Below the pieces are notes generated by a model. The model did not search any database, had not been told where the DNA came from, and saw only the letters and a program-made list of their open reading frames with translations. 64,000 bases of DNA, taken from NCBI GenBank assembly GCA_965662045.1, contig CBFIGE010000001.1:229788-293787 (forward strand), read 5' to 3'. Position numbers and translations under genes: made by a program. Below, piece by piece: positions 33,177 through 43,135 of this stretch. Source of the stretch: UBA3478 sp965662045 (GTDB lineage: Bacteria; Bacteroidota; Bacteroidia; Flavobacteriales; Flavobacteriaceae). Each line of letters opens with the position of its first letter. Position 1 is the stretch's first letter.

Positions 33177-33932
33177 TTAAAGCTTTTTATTGATAAGGGT
33201 TGAACTCGCCTGATCGGTGCAAAACACGACTAGGTCGGCAATGTTCACGTGATAAGGTCGAGAAACAACAAAGTGTACGATATCGGCAACATCCTCTGGA
33301 AGCAATGGCTGATAGCCCACATACATAGAATCTGCTCTTTCAACATCTCCCTTAAAGCGCACCTCACTAAAAGCTGTACGGACCATTCCAGGATGAACCG
33401 CACCAACTTTAACTCCAGTACCATTTAAGTCTAAACGAAACGCTTCGTTCAGGGTATCGACCGCACTTTTAGAAGCACAGTAGACATTTCCTTTGGGATA
33501 GACATCTTTGGCTGCCGTCGATCCGATGTGAATAATATGCCCGTTTTTTCGTTCTATCATCTGAGGTAATATCGCCTTAGATACGTAGAGTAATCCTTTT
33601 ACATTGATATCAAACATGGCATCCCAATCGTCTATATTTCCGTCTTGAATCAGATCTAATCCGTGGGCATTTCCCGCGTTATTTATCAAGATATCAATGC
33701 GCTCAAATGGCGAAGGAAGTTGTTGTATTTGTTCAAAAACAGAAGTCTTGTCACGAACATCAAAGGCTAAGGTATGTACCTCTGTTTGTTTGGAAAGTTC
33801 TTCTTCTAATTGAGTCAAGGCGGTTTCATTTCGGCCGCATAAAACCAGTCTGTATCCTTCTTTTGCAAAGCGTTCAGCAATAGATTTTCCTATACCACTG
33901 CTCGCTCCCGTTATTAAGGCTGTTTTTTTCAT
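33177..33932 (-). CDS. Short-chain dehydrogenase/reductase (YdfG-like)
   Basis: The 251-residue Rossmann enzyme shows ALITGASSGIGKSIAERFAKEG (cofactor), NNAGNAHGLD, the catalytic Ser in HIGSTAAKDVYPKGNVYCASKSAVD with the Tyr-x3-Lys motif, and VHPGMVRTAFSEVRFKGD. The C-terminal part with PEDVADIVHFVVSRPYHVNIADLVV matches the serine 3-dehydrogenase / YdfG branch, which reduces or oxidises 3-hydroxy acids. It lies 11 bases after the aldo/keto reductase gene, so the two reductases are likely co-expressed. Confidence 0.94.
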   Translation of the reverse strand: MKKTALITGASSGIGKSIAERFAKEGYRLVLCGRNETALTQLEEELSKQTEVHTLAFDVRDKTSVFEQIQQLPSPFERIDILINNAGNAHGLDLIQDGNIDDWDAMFDINVKGLLYVSKAILPQMIERKNGHIIHIGSTAAKDVYPKGNVYCASKSAVDTLNEAFRLDLNGTGVKVGAVHPGMVRTAFSEVRFKGDVERADSMYVGYQPLLPEDVADIVHFVVSRPYHVNIADLVVFCTDQASSTLINKKL

Positions 33933-33943
33933 GCTCTATTTTT

Positions 33944-34807
33944 TTAAGGGACTCTTCGCCCAACACTAGACTCTAAAATTACAAACCAATCTTCATCGGA
34001 CCATTCAAAGCTCAAAGCTTTTTTTAGAATGGATAATCTATTGAGGTCTGTAGTTCCCACCACCGGACGAACTGCAGCGGGATGCTTAAGAATAAATGCA
34101 ACGACTAAAACCTCTTCTTCAGTACCATAAACTGCTGCCAATTCTCGTATCGTTTCTCGAATTTTTTTCATTTTTTCTGACTCGTCCTCTCTAAAATAGG
34201 CTCCAAGAGGACTCCATGCCATTGCATCCCTGCCATTTAGTTGACAATCATCTAGAGCCCCATTATACATGTGTTCGAGGTGATCGACCGAAAATTGAAT
34301 TTGATTTGCCTCTACGTCGATATATCGCTCTAAAAGTTGGATTTGGTGAGGCAAAAAATTTGATACGCCAAAGGATTTAATTTTGCCCTGTTGTTTCAAC
34401 TGCTCTATTGCTATAGCAATTTCTTCCGCACTCATGAGCGGGCTTGGCCTATGCAACAAAAAAGTGTCAACACATTCAACTTGTAGGTTTTTTAAACTCT
34501 GTTCCAAAGAAGAAATAATATAGGATGATCGATAGTCGTAATGCTTTACCTTATTATTCCTTCCTGTGGTCATTTGAATTCCGCACTTGGTGATAAGCTC
34601 TAATTCTTCGGCTTTAATCGAGCTCTTTTTTAGGGCCTTTCCAAATTCTATTTCAGTGGTATAATCCCCGTAAATGTCCGCATGATCAAAAGCACTGACG
34701 CCACTTTCTACCCATTGTTCAATTCGATTTGTCATGTCTACTTGCGAAAGGTTTTTGCCCCACTTTCCCCAAGTCATTGTTCCTGCAATTATTTTGTTAT
34801 GTCTCAT
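33944..34807 (-). CDS. Aldo/keto reductase
   Basis: This NADPH-dependent (alpha/beta)8 enzyme of 287 residues has FDHADIYGDY with the catalytic Asp and Tyr, LITKCGIQ with the Lys, a DTFLLHRPSPL segment with the His, GVSNFLPHQIQLLE, and the C-terminal cofactor region AVRPVVGTTDLNRL. It resembles the YdhF-type oxidoreductases. The substrate is not visible. It is the first gene of the pair with the SDR and is divergent from the Bat operon. Confidence 0.94.
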   Translation of the reverse strand: MRHNKIIAGTMTWGKWGKNLSQVDMTNRIEQWVESGVSAFDHADIYGDYTTEIEFGKALKKSSIKAEELELITKCGIQMTTGRNNKVKHYDYRSSYIISSLEQSLKNLQVECVDTFLLHRPSPLMSAEEIAIAIEQLKQQGKIKSFGVSNFLPHQIQLLERYIDVEANQIQFSVDHLEHMYNGALDDCQLNGRDAMAWSPLGAYFREDESEKMKKIRETIRELAAVYGTEEEVLVVAFILKHPAAVRPVVGTTDLNRLSILKKALSFEWSDEDWFVILESSVGRRVP

Positions 34808-34951
34808 TTAACAATTTATTATGATAACGAAATTTAAGAAAACACCTAAAACATTCATAAAACTTATCCTAATTTAAAATTTTTAACCAATAATTAACAA
34901 AAGACTCCAGCAAATATTAACAATTTGCACTCCCTTTTGAAAGAGAGAAGT

Positions 34952-35998
34952 ATGGATATTCAAAAAATCAATGAATTAGTCAAAAGCAAAAGTGCTTTTA
35001 TTAGTGCCTTACGCACTGAAATGCAAAAAAAAATCGTAGGCCAAAAACACATGGTTGACAGTTTATTAATCGGTTTGTTAGGCAAGGGACACATCTTATT
35101 AGAAGGTGTGCCAGGTCTAGCAAAAACACTTGCCATTAATACACTGTCAAAAGCCGTACAAGGAAGCTTTAGTAGAATTCAGTTCACGCCAGACTTACTT
35201 CCTGCAGACGTGGTCGGTACAGTTATCTACAATATGAGCAAACAAGAGTTCAGTACAAAAAAAGGACCAGTGTTTGCAAATTTTGTTTTAGCCGATGAGA
35301 TTAATAGAGCTCCTGCAAAGGTTCAATCGGCTCTTCTTGAAGCAATGCAAGAGAAACAAGTGACCATTGGAGAACAAACCTTTTTATTAGAACAGCCATT
35401 TTTAGTAATGGCCACGCAAAACCCTGTTGAGCAAGAAGGTACTTATCCGCTTCCAGAAGCACAATCCGACCGTTTCATGTTAAAGGTAGTTATCGATTAC
35501 CCTAATCAAGACGATGAGTTAATGATAATGCGTCAAAACATGACAAAAACAACAGAAGAAATATCATCAATAATCCATCTTAAGCAAATTAAAGAAGCTC
35601 AAGATATTATTGATCAAGTGTATATTGATGAAAAAATCGAAAATTACATTTTAGATCTAATTTTTGCTACGAGATATCCTGCAAAATATAAGCTTACTAA
35701 GAAAGTCTATCGAAAATTCATCAATAATAAAGGAGAAGAAGACGAAAAAGTAGAAGAAGTACCATTAGAAGAGTTTATCCAATACGGGGCCTCTCCAAGA
35801 GGAAGTATCAATTTAGCAAAAGCAGCAAAATGTTATGCTTTTATTAGTGGTCGTGGCTTTGTAGTCCCTGAAGATGTGCGTGCTGTAATATACGACGTAC
35901 TTCGACACCGAATTGGTCTCTCTTACTTAGCTGAGGCAGATGAAATAAGTAGTGAGCAAATTATTGAACAAATAATCAATACCATAGAAGTTCCTTAA
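34952..35998 (+). CDS. MoxR-type AAA ATPase of the Bat operon
   Basis: MoxR ATPases act as chaperones for VWA-domain partners encoded beside them. I use the ATG at 34952 (MDIQKINELVKSK); a TTG 27 bases upstream is less likely. The 348 residues show Walker A GVPGLAKT, Walker B VLADEINRAPAKVQSALLEAMQE, sensor 1 FLVMATQNPVEQEGTYPLPEAQ and the C-terminal lid (ASPRGSINLAKAAKCYAFI). An insert with charged text (NNKGEEDEKVEEVPLEEF) precedes the lid. It leads eight tightly packed genes to 43902. Confidence 0.95.
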   Translation: MDIQKINELVKSKSAFISALRTEMQKKIVGQKHMVDSLLIGLLGKGHILLEGVPGLAKTLAINTLSKAVQGSFSRIQFTPDLLPADVVGTVIYNMSKQEFSTKKGPVFANFVLADEINRAPAKVQSALLEAMQEKQVTIGEQTFLLEQPFLVMATQNPVEQEGTYPLPEAQSDRFMLKVVIDYPNQDDELMIMRQNMTKTTEEISSIIHLKQIKEAQDIIDQVYIDEKIENYILDLIFATRYPAKYKLTKKVYRKFINNKGEEDEKVEEVPLEEFIQYGASPRGSINLAKAAKCYAFISGRGFVVPEDVRAVIYDVLRHRIGLSYLAEADEISSEQIIEQIINTIEVP

Positions 35999-36889
35999 AT
36001 GTCAATTGATACCGCATCGCTCATAAGAAATGTGCGTCGAGTAGAAATCAAAACCAAAAAGCTTTCTGAGCAAGTCTTTGGAGGAGAATATCACTCGGCT
36101 TTTAAAGGAAAGGGTATGACCTTTTCTGAAGTGCGTAAATATGAATACGGAGATGACGTAAGATCCATAGACTGGAACGTATCTGCTCGTCAAAACGAGC
36201 CTTACATTAAAATCTATGAAGAAGAAAGAGAAGAAATTCTCATGTTGGTCGTAGATATTAGTGGATCTGTTCTATTTGGAACCGGGCTTCAAACCAAACT
36301 AGATAAAGCTATTGAAGTAGCTGCAGCCCTTGCTTTTTCAGCATTACAAAACAATGATAAAGTTGGTTTGATGGCATTTTCCAATAGTATATTAAAATAT
36401 GTTCCCCCTAAAAAAGGGAGGTCCAATGTCTTAAGGATTCTTAGCGATCTTATTGTCTTAAAACAGGAAGCTGATTTATTTCCGCCAAGAAAAACAAATA
36501 TCAATAGTGTTTTTGAACGATTGACTATTAGTTTAAAAAAGAAATCCAACCTTTTTATTTTTTCAGATTTCTTGGATGAAGGCTATCAAAAAAAACTTCA
36601 AATCTTAGCCAAAAAACATGATGTGAATGGATTTAGAATCTACGACAACAAAGAATTGGATATTCCTCAGTTAGGTTCAGTTTACATGAACCCTCTAGAG
36701 TCCAACGAGCCCATTTATCTCAATACGCTTTCGTCTTCATTGAAACAACAATACAGAGCTGAGTTATTGCAGCAAATCAATTACTTCGAAACAAGTTTTA
36801 AAAGAGCTAAGGCTGATTTCATAAGTTGTGAATTAAACGAAGATCACTTTAGCAAACTTCATCAGCTATTTAGAACTAAAACCAACTGA
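35999..36889 (+). CDS. DUF58 / VWA-like protein of the Bat operon
   Basis: The 296 residues have the DUF58 signature HSAFKGKGMTFSEVRKYEYGDDVRSIDWNVSARQNEPYIKIYEEE and a MIDAS-type DxSxS in LVVDISGSVLFG. There is no signal peptide, so it is probably cytoplasmic and works with MoxR, whose stop codon lies directly before its start. The protein is thought to link the ATPase to membrane VWA proteins; the exact target is not known. Confidence 0.94.
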   Translation: MSIDTASLIRNVRRVEIKTKKLSEQVFGGEYHSAFKGKGMTFSEVRKYEYGDDVRSIDWNVSARQNEPYIKIYEEEREEILMLVVDISGSVLFGTGLQTKLDKAIEVAAALAFSALQNNDKVGLMAFSNSILKYVPPKKGRSNVLRILSDLIVLKQEADLFPPRKTNINSVFERLTISLKKKSNLFIFSDFLDEGYQKKLQILAKKHDVNGFRIYDNKELDIPQLGSVYMNPLESNEPIYLNTLSSSLKQQYRAELLQQINYFETSFKRAKADFISCELNEDHFSKLHQLFRTKTN

Positions 36890-38442
36890 TGAAAAAGGCA
36901 ATTCGACATAGCGCCTCTCTGTTTTTATTGCTGACTTTTTTAAGCGCCTCAGCCCAGAATATTGAAACTAGTATCAATCGAGACAGCATTCAAATAGGAG
37001 AACAAATCGAATTGAGCTTTAAAGTTGAGGCAGATTCTAGTAGCGTAGTGCTCTTTCCCGAAGGTCAGACTTTTGTGCCATTAGAGTTAGTAGAATCTTT
37101 AGCTACAGACACCCTGAAAGAAAATGAAAAATTTATACTTCTTAAAACCTATAGACTAACTCAATTTGATAGCGGTGTTTATGGCATACCAGAGCAGCAA
37201 ATAACCATAAACGGCAGTCCATTTTTGACACCGACATTTCAGATAAATGTAAGGGACGTTAAAGTAGACACTCTAGAACAAGGTCTTTACGATGTAAAGA
37301 GTAGAATTCAAATCGAAAAACCAAAGAGAGAACTTTTACAATGGATATTCGGAATACTTCTTTTTATCTTAATCGGACTAGCCATATACTTTGCTTATCA
37401 AAAATGGGTTAAGGGTGAGGAACAGATAGAAGAATTGAATCCTTACCAAAGTGCACTAGAATACGTTCAATCCATTCAAGTTGAAAGCTTCTTAAAGCAA
37501 GAAGAAGTCAAATCTTTTTACTCGAACTGTGTGGAAAATCTAAAACACTATGTTTACTACTGTTTTGAAATTTCATCTCTAGATCGAACAACAGCTGAAT
37601 TTATAAGTCTTTTTCACTGGCTTATCGAAAATGAAAAAGTAAAAATCAAATCCGCTAAAATCAAAGAATTACAGGAATGGCTAGAGCGTTCTGACCTTGT
37701 AAAATTTGCAAAATACCATCCAGAACAAGACACACTTGAAGAAGATCAAAGCTTCATGTTATCTTTTTTACAAGCGATAGAAGAAGGTCTGCCTGAACCT
37801 GAACCAGAAGAAATTCTAGAACAACTCAGGTTTGAACAGGAGCGCAAAAAAATAGAACATAAAAAGCGTATAAAAAAAGCAATTATCGCCGCCTGCTCAG
37901 TTCTTTTAATACTACTACTAGCCAAATTCATAAACCTTGGACCAAAAGACTTTGTTGCGGAATTAACCTTTGATGCCAACAAAAATTTAAGAGACCTGAA
38001 CTGGTACAACAGTAAATACTCCTATCCCAGTGTTGAAATAGAAACACCCGAAGTTTTGGAACGTCAAGATGACAATGCTTTTTTCTATGAAAATCAGCGG
38101 GCTCGATTTGAAATAGGCTTAATCTCTTTACAAACAGATCCTGAAAAAGAGTGGGATTTCAGAATTGCTACAGAAAATCGCCTGGCCTATTTTCAAGAAA
38201 ATGGATATAACTCTATTCTGCCAAAAGAAGAAGAGTTTATAACTCCTGACGGAGTACAAGGTGTTAAAACGTATGGAAGCGCAATAAATGCAGAGGGCGA
38301 TAGGGTAAATTACAGCATTGTTACCTTTGGAGGCAAAGGTTTTTCTCAAGAAATATGGATGAGCTGGTTAGACGGTAATACCTATGCTCAAGAGGTTAGT
38401 GATCGGATTTTGAATTCATTAATAGTAAGCACAGAAATCTAG
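36889..38442 (+). CDS. Membrane-anchored BatD-like protein of the Bat operon
   Basis: The signal peptide (ending SASAQ) is followed by a BatD-like beta domain (about 22-135), a membrane helix at about 150-170, a large helical cytoplasmic region (175-330) and a second helix at about 332-350. The final 165 residues are then periplasmic. The region just after the first helix matches the DUF4381-like layout found in this operon in other Bacteroidota. The start overlaps the DUF58 stop by one base. It may scaffold BatA and BatB at the membrane; this is inference. Confidence 0.82.
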   Translation: MKKAIRHSASLFLLLTFLSASAQNIETSINRDSIQIGEQIELSFKVEADSSSVVLFPEGQTFVPLELVESLATDTLKENEKFILLKTYRLTQFDSGVYGIPEQQITINGSPFLTPTFQINVRDVKVDTLEQGLYDVKSRIQIEKPKRELLQWIFGILLFILIGLAIYFAYQKWVKGEEQIEELNPYQSALEYVQSIQVESFLKQEEVKSFYSNCVENLKHYVYYCFEISSLDRTTAEFISLFHWLIENEKVKIKSAKIKELQEWLERSDLVKFAKYHPEQDTLEEDQSFMLSFLQAIEEGLPEPEPEEILEQLRFEQERKKIEHKKRIKKAIIAACSVLLILLLAKFINLGPKDFVAELTFDANKNLRDLNWYNSKYSYPSVEIETPEVLERQDDNAFFYENQRARFEIGLISLQTDPEKEWDFRIATENRLAYFQENGYNSILPKEEEFITPDGVQGVKTYGSAINAEGDRVNYSIVTFGGKGFSQEIWMSWLDGNTYAQEVSDRILNSLIVSTEI

Positions 38443-38443
38443 C

Positions 38444-39463
38444 ATGTTTGAAATAGGCTCATTTAAAAACCCTGAATTACTTTGGCTCCTAACGGCGCTA
38501 ATTCCGCTTTTACTGTGGTTTTTTGTATTCAGACGAAAAGATCGTGCAGACTTTAATTTCTCCTATGCCCCAAGCACTAAAAAATACAATCAAGTAAATA
38601 GCGTCTCCATACTAATTTGGAAAATAAGGCCCTTCATTTTCTTTTTGAGACTTCTTGGGCTCGCAGCATTAATTGTCGCTATTGCAAGACCTCAGACAAG
38701 TTCTGTTTCTTCAAGAACAAAAACAACAAAAGGAATAGATATTGTTCTAGCCATTGATGTATCCTCAAGCATGCTCGCCAAAGATCTCAAGCCAAATCGA
38801 TTGAGTGCCTTGAAAAAAGTAGCCGCAGAATTTGTCAGGAAAAGACCAAATGATCGTATAGGTTTGGTAGTATATGCTGGTGAAAGCTACACCAAAACTC
38901 CAGTAACCAGTGATAATATAATTGTTGATCGCTCTCTACAAGAAGTAAACTATGGAGACATTGAAGACGGTACAGCCATTGGAATGGGCCTGGCAACCGC
39001 AGTCAACCGCATTAAAGACAGCAAAGCTCTAAGTAAAGTCATCATACTACTTACAGATGGGGTAAACAACGCTGGGTTTATAGAACCTCAAACAGCAGCA
39101 GATTTAGCTTTAGAGTACAACATCAAAACCTATACAATTGGCCTAGGCACCAACGGAAACGCTATGACACCAGTGGCTTATAATCCTGACGGCTCCTTTA
39201 GGTATGGTCTAAGACCTGTTGAAATAGACGAAGTGCTGCTCGAAGAAATCGCAGAACTTACAGGCGGTCAATATTTTAGAGCCACAGACAATAGCAAGCT
39301 CGAAGAAATTTATGAAGAGATTAACAAATTAGAGAAAACTGAAATAGAAGAATTTACGTATTATACTTATGAAGAACACTACCGCTCTTGGTTGATTTTG
39401 GGACTAGTCCTTTTATTATTAGAGTGGTTGCTAAAACACAGCTTGTATAAAAGCGTTATTTAA
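38444..39463 (+). CDS. batA: VWA-domain membrane protein BatA
   Basis: The 339-residue protein has two N-terminal membrane helices (about 12-28 and 62-80), a von Willebrand A domain at 95-300 with the MIDAS DxSxS in IDVSSSMLAKDLKPNRL and TDGVNNAG, and a C-terminal helix at about 315-333. Aerotolerance (Bat) proteins were named in Bacteroides fragilis; their exact function remains unclear. It follows the BatD-like gene after 1 base and precedes BatB after 5 bases. Confidence 0.92.
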   Translation: MFEIGSFKNPELLWLLTALIPLLLWFFVFRRKDRADFNFSYAPSTKKYNQVNSVSILIWKIRPFIFFLRLLGLAALIVAIARPQTSSVSSRTKTTKGIDIVLAIDVSSSMLAKDLKPNRLSALKKVAAEFVRKRPNDRIGLVVYAGESYTKTPVTSDNIIVDRSLQEVNYGDIEDGTAIGMGLATAVNRIKDSKALSKVIILLTDGVNNAGFIEPQTAADLALEYNIKTYTIGLGTNGNAMTPVAYNPDGSFRYGLRPVEIDEVLLEEIAELTGGQYFRATDNSKLEEIYEEINKLEKTEIEEFTYYTYEEHYRSWLILGLVLLLLEWLLKHSLYKSVI

Positions 39464-39468
39464 GCGAT

Positions 39469-40530
39469 ATGATTAAGTACCAAATTTCACAGTTTTTGAT
39501 TTACGGAGCATTTTGCATCACATTTCTTTTTGTGATATTTCAAAGCTATCGCATATGGCAGTACAAAAAATTGAAAGCAGTGGTTCTTAATAATGCTATT
39601 CGAAAGGTAGTACTCAATAGGCTTGCACCTAATAAAATGAGCAAGGGTAAACACTGGCTTAAATTCAGCGTTTTTACATTAGCCGTTTATGCACTGTTTG
39701 TTGCTCTTGCCAATCCTCAAATTGGAACTGCTCTTCAAACAGTAAAACGAGAAGGTATAGATATTGTCTTCGCAATAGATGTCTCTAAGAGCATGTTAGC
39801 TGAGGACATTGCTCCAAATCGAATTGAAAAGGCAAAAAGAATTGTTTCAGAAGTAATTAATAATCTGGCTTCTGATCGAGTAGGAATTATTGCTTATGCG
39901 GGGGGTGCCTTTCCACAGTTACCTATTACAACCGATTATGCTGCAGCCAAAATGTTTTTGCAATCCATGAACACTGATATGCTTTCTTCTCAAGGAACCG
40001 CAATTGGTGGAGCAATCAATCTAGCCTCTCAATACTTCGATGACGACCTACAAACCAATCGCGTTTTACTCCTAATTTCTGATGGAGAAGACCACGCAGG
40101 AGCAATCGATAATCAAGTGCTTCAAAACGCATCCGAAAATAACATTCAAATATTTACTATTGGTATAGGGGAAGAAAAAGGTGCTCCTATTCCCATCAAA
40201 AAAAATGGCGTTTTACAAAGTTTCAAAAAAGATGGTGAAGGACAGGTTGTCATCAGTAAACTCAATCCAAGTATTTTACAAGAAATTGCAGTGCGCACAA
40301 ATGGCGCATATATCTCTGGTAATAATACCGAAGAAGTTGTCGAAGAGATAGATAGCATAATAGATAAAATCGACAAAACCGAATTCGAAGCAAAAGAATT
40401 TGCGTCATATAAGGATCAATTCCAGTGGCTAATAGGCATTGCTTTAGTCTTATTGATCATTGATAGTCTGCTACTGGAACGCAAAACCAGTTGGATTAAA
40501 AAACTTAATTTATTCAATGAAAAAGTCTAA
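39469..40530 (+). CDS. batB: VWA-domain membrane protein BatB
   Basis: This 353-residue paralogue of BatA has one long N-terminal helix and a second at about 66-84, a VWA domain with FAIDVSKSMLAEDIAPNRI (MIDAS) and ISDGEDHAG, and a C-terminal helix (WLIGIALVLLIIDSLLLE). The two VWA proteins may pair in the membrane with their VWA domains on the same side. Its last 14 bases overlap the BatC start. Confidence 0.92.
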   Translation: MIKYQISQFLIYGAFCITFLFVIFQSYRIWQYKKLKAVVLNNAIRKVVLNRLAPNKMSKGKHWLKFSVFTLAVYALFVALANPQIGTALQTVKREGIDIVFAIDVSKSMLAEDIAPNRIEKAKRIVSEVINNLASDRVGIIAYAGGAFPQLPITTDYAAAKMFLQSMNTDMLSSQGTAIGGAINLASQYFDDDLQTNRVLLLISDGEDHAGAIDNQVLQNASENNIQIFTIGIGEEKGAPIPIKKNGVLQSFKKDGEGQVVISKLNPSILQEIAVRTNGAYISGNNTEEVVEEIDSIIDKIDKTEFEAKEFASYKDQFQWLIGIALVLLIIDSLLLERKTSWIKKLNLFNEKV

Positions 40531-41350
40531 TATCATATCTGTACTATTGTTGCTGTTTACTGGTTCTGCACACCTGAGTTACTCTCAAACAGAAAAGGCT
40601 CAAGAATACAGTTATCAGGCCAATGAATTGAGTCTTGAAAGTGAATACAATAAAGCTGAAGCTCTATACAGAAAAGCATATGCTGTTAACAAAAGTGAAA
40701 CTAGAGCACTTTACAATTTAGGAACCAATCTCTACAAAAATGAATTGATAGAAGAAGCTTTTTCAAACTTTAAAGCCACAGTTGAAAAATCAAGTGTCAA
40801 AGGGGAAAAGCACAATGCTTACCACAATATGGGAAACCTCTTTATGAACAAAAAGGAGTACGAAAAAGCCATAGAATCGTATAAGAATGCACTAAGACAA
40901 GATCCTACTGACGATGAAACGAGGTATAATTTAGCACTGGCAAAAGAAATGCTGGAAAAAAATCCTCCTAAAAACAATAAGGACCAAGACGACAAGGACA
41001 ATAAAGAAGATAAGCAACAAGATCAAAAAGACCAACAAAACGAAGAAGGAGATTCTGATTCAGAGAAAGAAAAGCAAGATGAAAACAAAAATGATTCTGG
41101 TGATGGTGATTCTGAAGAAAACAAAGAAGAAGAAGGTGGAGATGAAAAACAGGAACAAAAAGAGAAACCTCAACAAGGAGATGATTCTAAAAAAGAACAA
41201 TCACAAAATCAACCTCGACCAAACCAATTGTCTAAACAACAAATAGAAAATTTACTTGAGGCTATGCGAAATGAAGAAAAAAAAGTTCAAGAAAAACTGA
41301 AAGCGGCAAAAGTAAAAGGAAAGAAAATAAAAACGGATAAAGATTGGTAA
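40517..41350 (+). CDS. batC: TPR protein BatC with long acidic/Lys-rich tail
   Basis: I use the ATG at 40517, which starts a signal peptide (MKKSNIISVLLLLFTGSAHLS). Two to three TPR units lie at about 30-150 (AEALYRKAYAVNKSETRALYNLG, AYHNMGNLFMNKKEYEKAIESY, DPTDDETRYNLALAKEML). A long low-complexity tail follows from residue 155 to 245, rich in Asp, Glu, Gln, Lys and Asn, and ends in a Lys-rich helix. It is periplasmic and probably binds other Bat proteins. Confidence 0.9.
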   Translation: MKKSNIISVLLLLFTGSAHLSYSQTEKAQEYSYQANELSLESEYNKAEALYRKAYAVNKSETRALYNLGTNLYKNELIEEAFSNFKATVEKSSVKGEKHNAYHNMGNLFMNKKEYEKAIESYKNALRQDPTDDETRYNLALAKEMLEKNPPKNNKDQDDKDNKEDKQQDQKDQQNEEGDSDSEKEKQDENKNDSGDGDSEENKEEEGGDEKQEQKEKPQQGDDSKKEQSQNQPRPNQLSKQQIENLLEAMRNEEKKVQEKLKAAKVKGKKIKTDKDW

Positions 41351-41353
41351 GCA

Positions 41354-43135
41354 ATGAAGTCTAGAAAATTACATTTTCTAATTTCTCTTTTATACATAGG
41401 CATGTCATTTGCTTATGCGCAGAACAATGCTGTAATTTTTGAAGCTAACTTGAGTAAAAACAAATTAGGGGTTAATGAAAGACTCCGTGTGGTCTTCACC
41501 ATGAACAAAGACGGTGACAATTTCAACCCTCCTTCATTTAAAAATTTTAAGGTCATTGCGGGTCCAACCCAACAGATAAGTTCTTCTTTTTTGAATGGAA
41601 AAAGAAGTTATTCTAAATCGTACACCTATGTTGTACAGCCCTTACAAAAAGGAAAATTTGAAATCGGACAGGCCTCTATTGAAATTCAAGGTGAAACATA
41701 CAAAACAATTACCCAAAAAGTAGAAGTTACCGCGGCAGTTGAAAATCCAAATGCACCAAAAAGTGCAGCCTCAATAGCAGAAGAGAGTCTCTTTTTAGTC
41801 GCTGAAGTATCCAATACCAACCCTTATGAAAACCAAGGGTTCTTTGTGCGGTATAAACTTTATATCGACCCACAAGTCAATGTGACCAATTTTAGACCTA
41901 TCGACAACCCGAGTTATCCCAATTTTTGGAACCAAGAAATTCCGATCAATCAGTACACCACAGAAGAAACAACTTTTAAGGGCAAACGCTTCAGAGCTGT
42001 GGTATTAAAAAGAGTAGTTTTATATCCTCAAAAATCAGGAAAACTCGAGATAGAGCCTTTCGCCTTAGATGTTAGTGTAGACGTCCCTACAAGCCGCAGA
42101 GATTTTTTTGGAAGACCAATGTATGCTTCTGCAAACAAAGTGCTTACTGCTGGTAAACGCAGTATCAATGTAAAGGCCCTACCCGCCGCAGGAAAACCAG
42201 ATTCATTCACTGGAGGTGTTGGAAATTTTGACTTTTCAATAGAAGCGAACAGAACTCAATTAGATGCCTCTGAATCATTGCAAATAGAAGTCAAAATAAC
42301 TGGTAGCGGAAACCTTAAATTAATGCAATTACCAGATTTACAGTTGCCTTCATCCCTTGAGGTTTACGAGCCTGAGTTCAACGAAAACATCCTTACTAAT
42401 CTTGGAGGAATGAAAGGAGACATTTCTAAATCATATACAGTTGTTCCTTCTTATAAAGGAAGTTATCCAGTACAGGAAATCGCCTTTAGTTATTTTAACC
42501 CCAAAACCAAAAAATACGTCACAAAGTACTCTGAACCCATCACAGTTGAAGTAATCAATGGGCCTTCAGCAAGTGAAGAAAAAGAAAAAAGCTCAAGCTT
42601 TGTTTCAAAAATGGTTGTCCCAACAACTTCTTCATTTCACTTTATTAAAGTTCAGACTAATTTTGAGAACACAACTGATAAAGGGTTTGAAGAAAAAGGA
42701 TTATTTTACATATTATTCGCGCTTCCTTTTATCCTATTGCTGATTTATGAAATTACAAAGAGGTCTATAGCAGTGTTTAGGCCTAATGATGAGAACAGAG
42801 CGCTTAGATCTGTTCAAAGACTAGCTAAAAAACATTTATCTGAAGCCCATAAGGCCTTAGATCGTCCTGAGGCATTTTATACGGCCTTAGAACAGGCACT
42901 GTTCAAATTCTTACAAGCCAAACTGAAAATAGACATCAGCGCTATAACAAAATCCAATATTGAAGTTTTGTTGAAAGAACGACAAATAGAAAGTGCCATA
43001 ATAACGCGATTTATTGATTTGATAGAACTTTGTGAACTCGCTAGATATAGCAGTGGGACTATCGAAAAAAGGGCTAAAGCAATCTATAAAATAGCTGTTG
43101 AATTATTAAGTGACTTAGACAAACGATTAAAATGA
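41354..43135 (+). CDS. batD: BatD family protein
   Basis: The 593-residue protein has a signal peptide (MSFAYAQ end), repeated Ig-like beta domains (residues 24-430; LGVNERLRVVFTMNKDG, FFVRYKLYIDPQVNV, ESLQIEVKITGSGNLKLMQLPDL), one membrane helix at about 448-463 and a helical cytoplasmic tail. It is probably a structural periplasmic part of the Bat complex. It starts 3 bases after BatC and overlaps BatE by 4 bases. Confidence 0.92.
   Translation: MKSRKLHFLISLLYIGMSFAYAQNNAVIFEANLSKNKLGVNERLRVVFTMNKDGDNFNPPSFKNFKVIAGPTQQISSSFLNGKRSYSKSYTYVVQPLQKGKFEIGQASIEIQGETYKTITQKVEVTAAVENPNAPKSAASIAEESLFLVAEVSNTNPYENQGFFVRYKLYIDPQVNVTNFRPIDNPSYPNFWNQEIPINQYTTEETTFKGKRFRAVVLKRVVLYPQKSGKLEIEPFALDVSVDVPTSRRDFFGRPMYASANKVLTAGKRSINVKALPAAGKPDSFTGGVGNFDFSIEANRTQLDASESLQIEVKITGSGNLKLMQLPDLQLPSSLEVYEPEFNENILTNLGGMKGDISKSYTVVPSYKGSYPVQEIAFSYFNPKTKKYVTKYSEPITVEVINGPSASEEKEKSSSFVSKMVVPTTSSFHFIKVQTNFENTTDKGFEEKGLFYILFALPFILLLIYEITKRSIAVFRPNDENRALRSVQRLAKKHLSEAHKALDRPEAFYTALEQALFKFLQAKLKIDISAITKSNIEVLLKERQIESAIITRFIDLIELCELARYSSGTIEKRAKAIYKIAVELLSDLDKRLK

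Noticed and set aside
33170..33182. Palindromic TTAATTAA at the abutting stops of the sugar kinase and SDR genes, considered as a site.
   Set aside because: It is formed by two opposite TAA stop codons and needs no other explanation.
40819..41230. Low-complexity acidic and Lys-rich coding sequence, looked at as a possible repeat array or foreign insert.
   Set aside because: It is the in-frame tail of BatC, and such tails are usual in this family; no exact DNA repeat unit is present.
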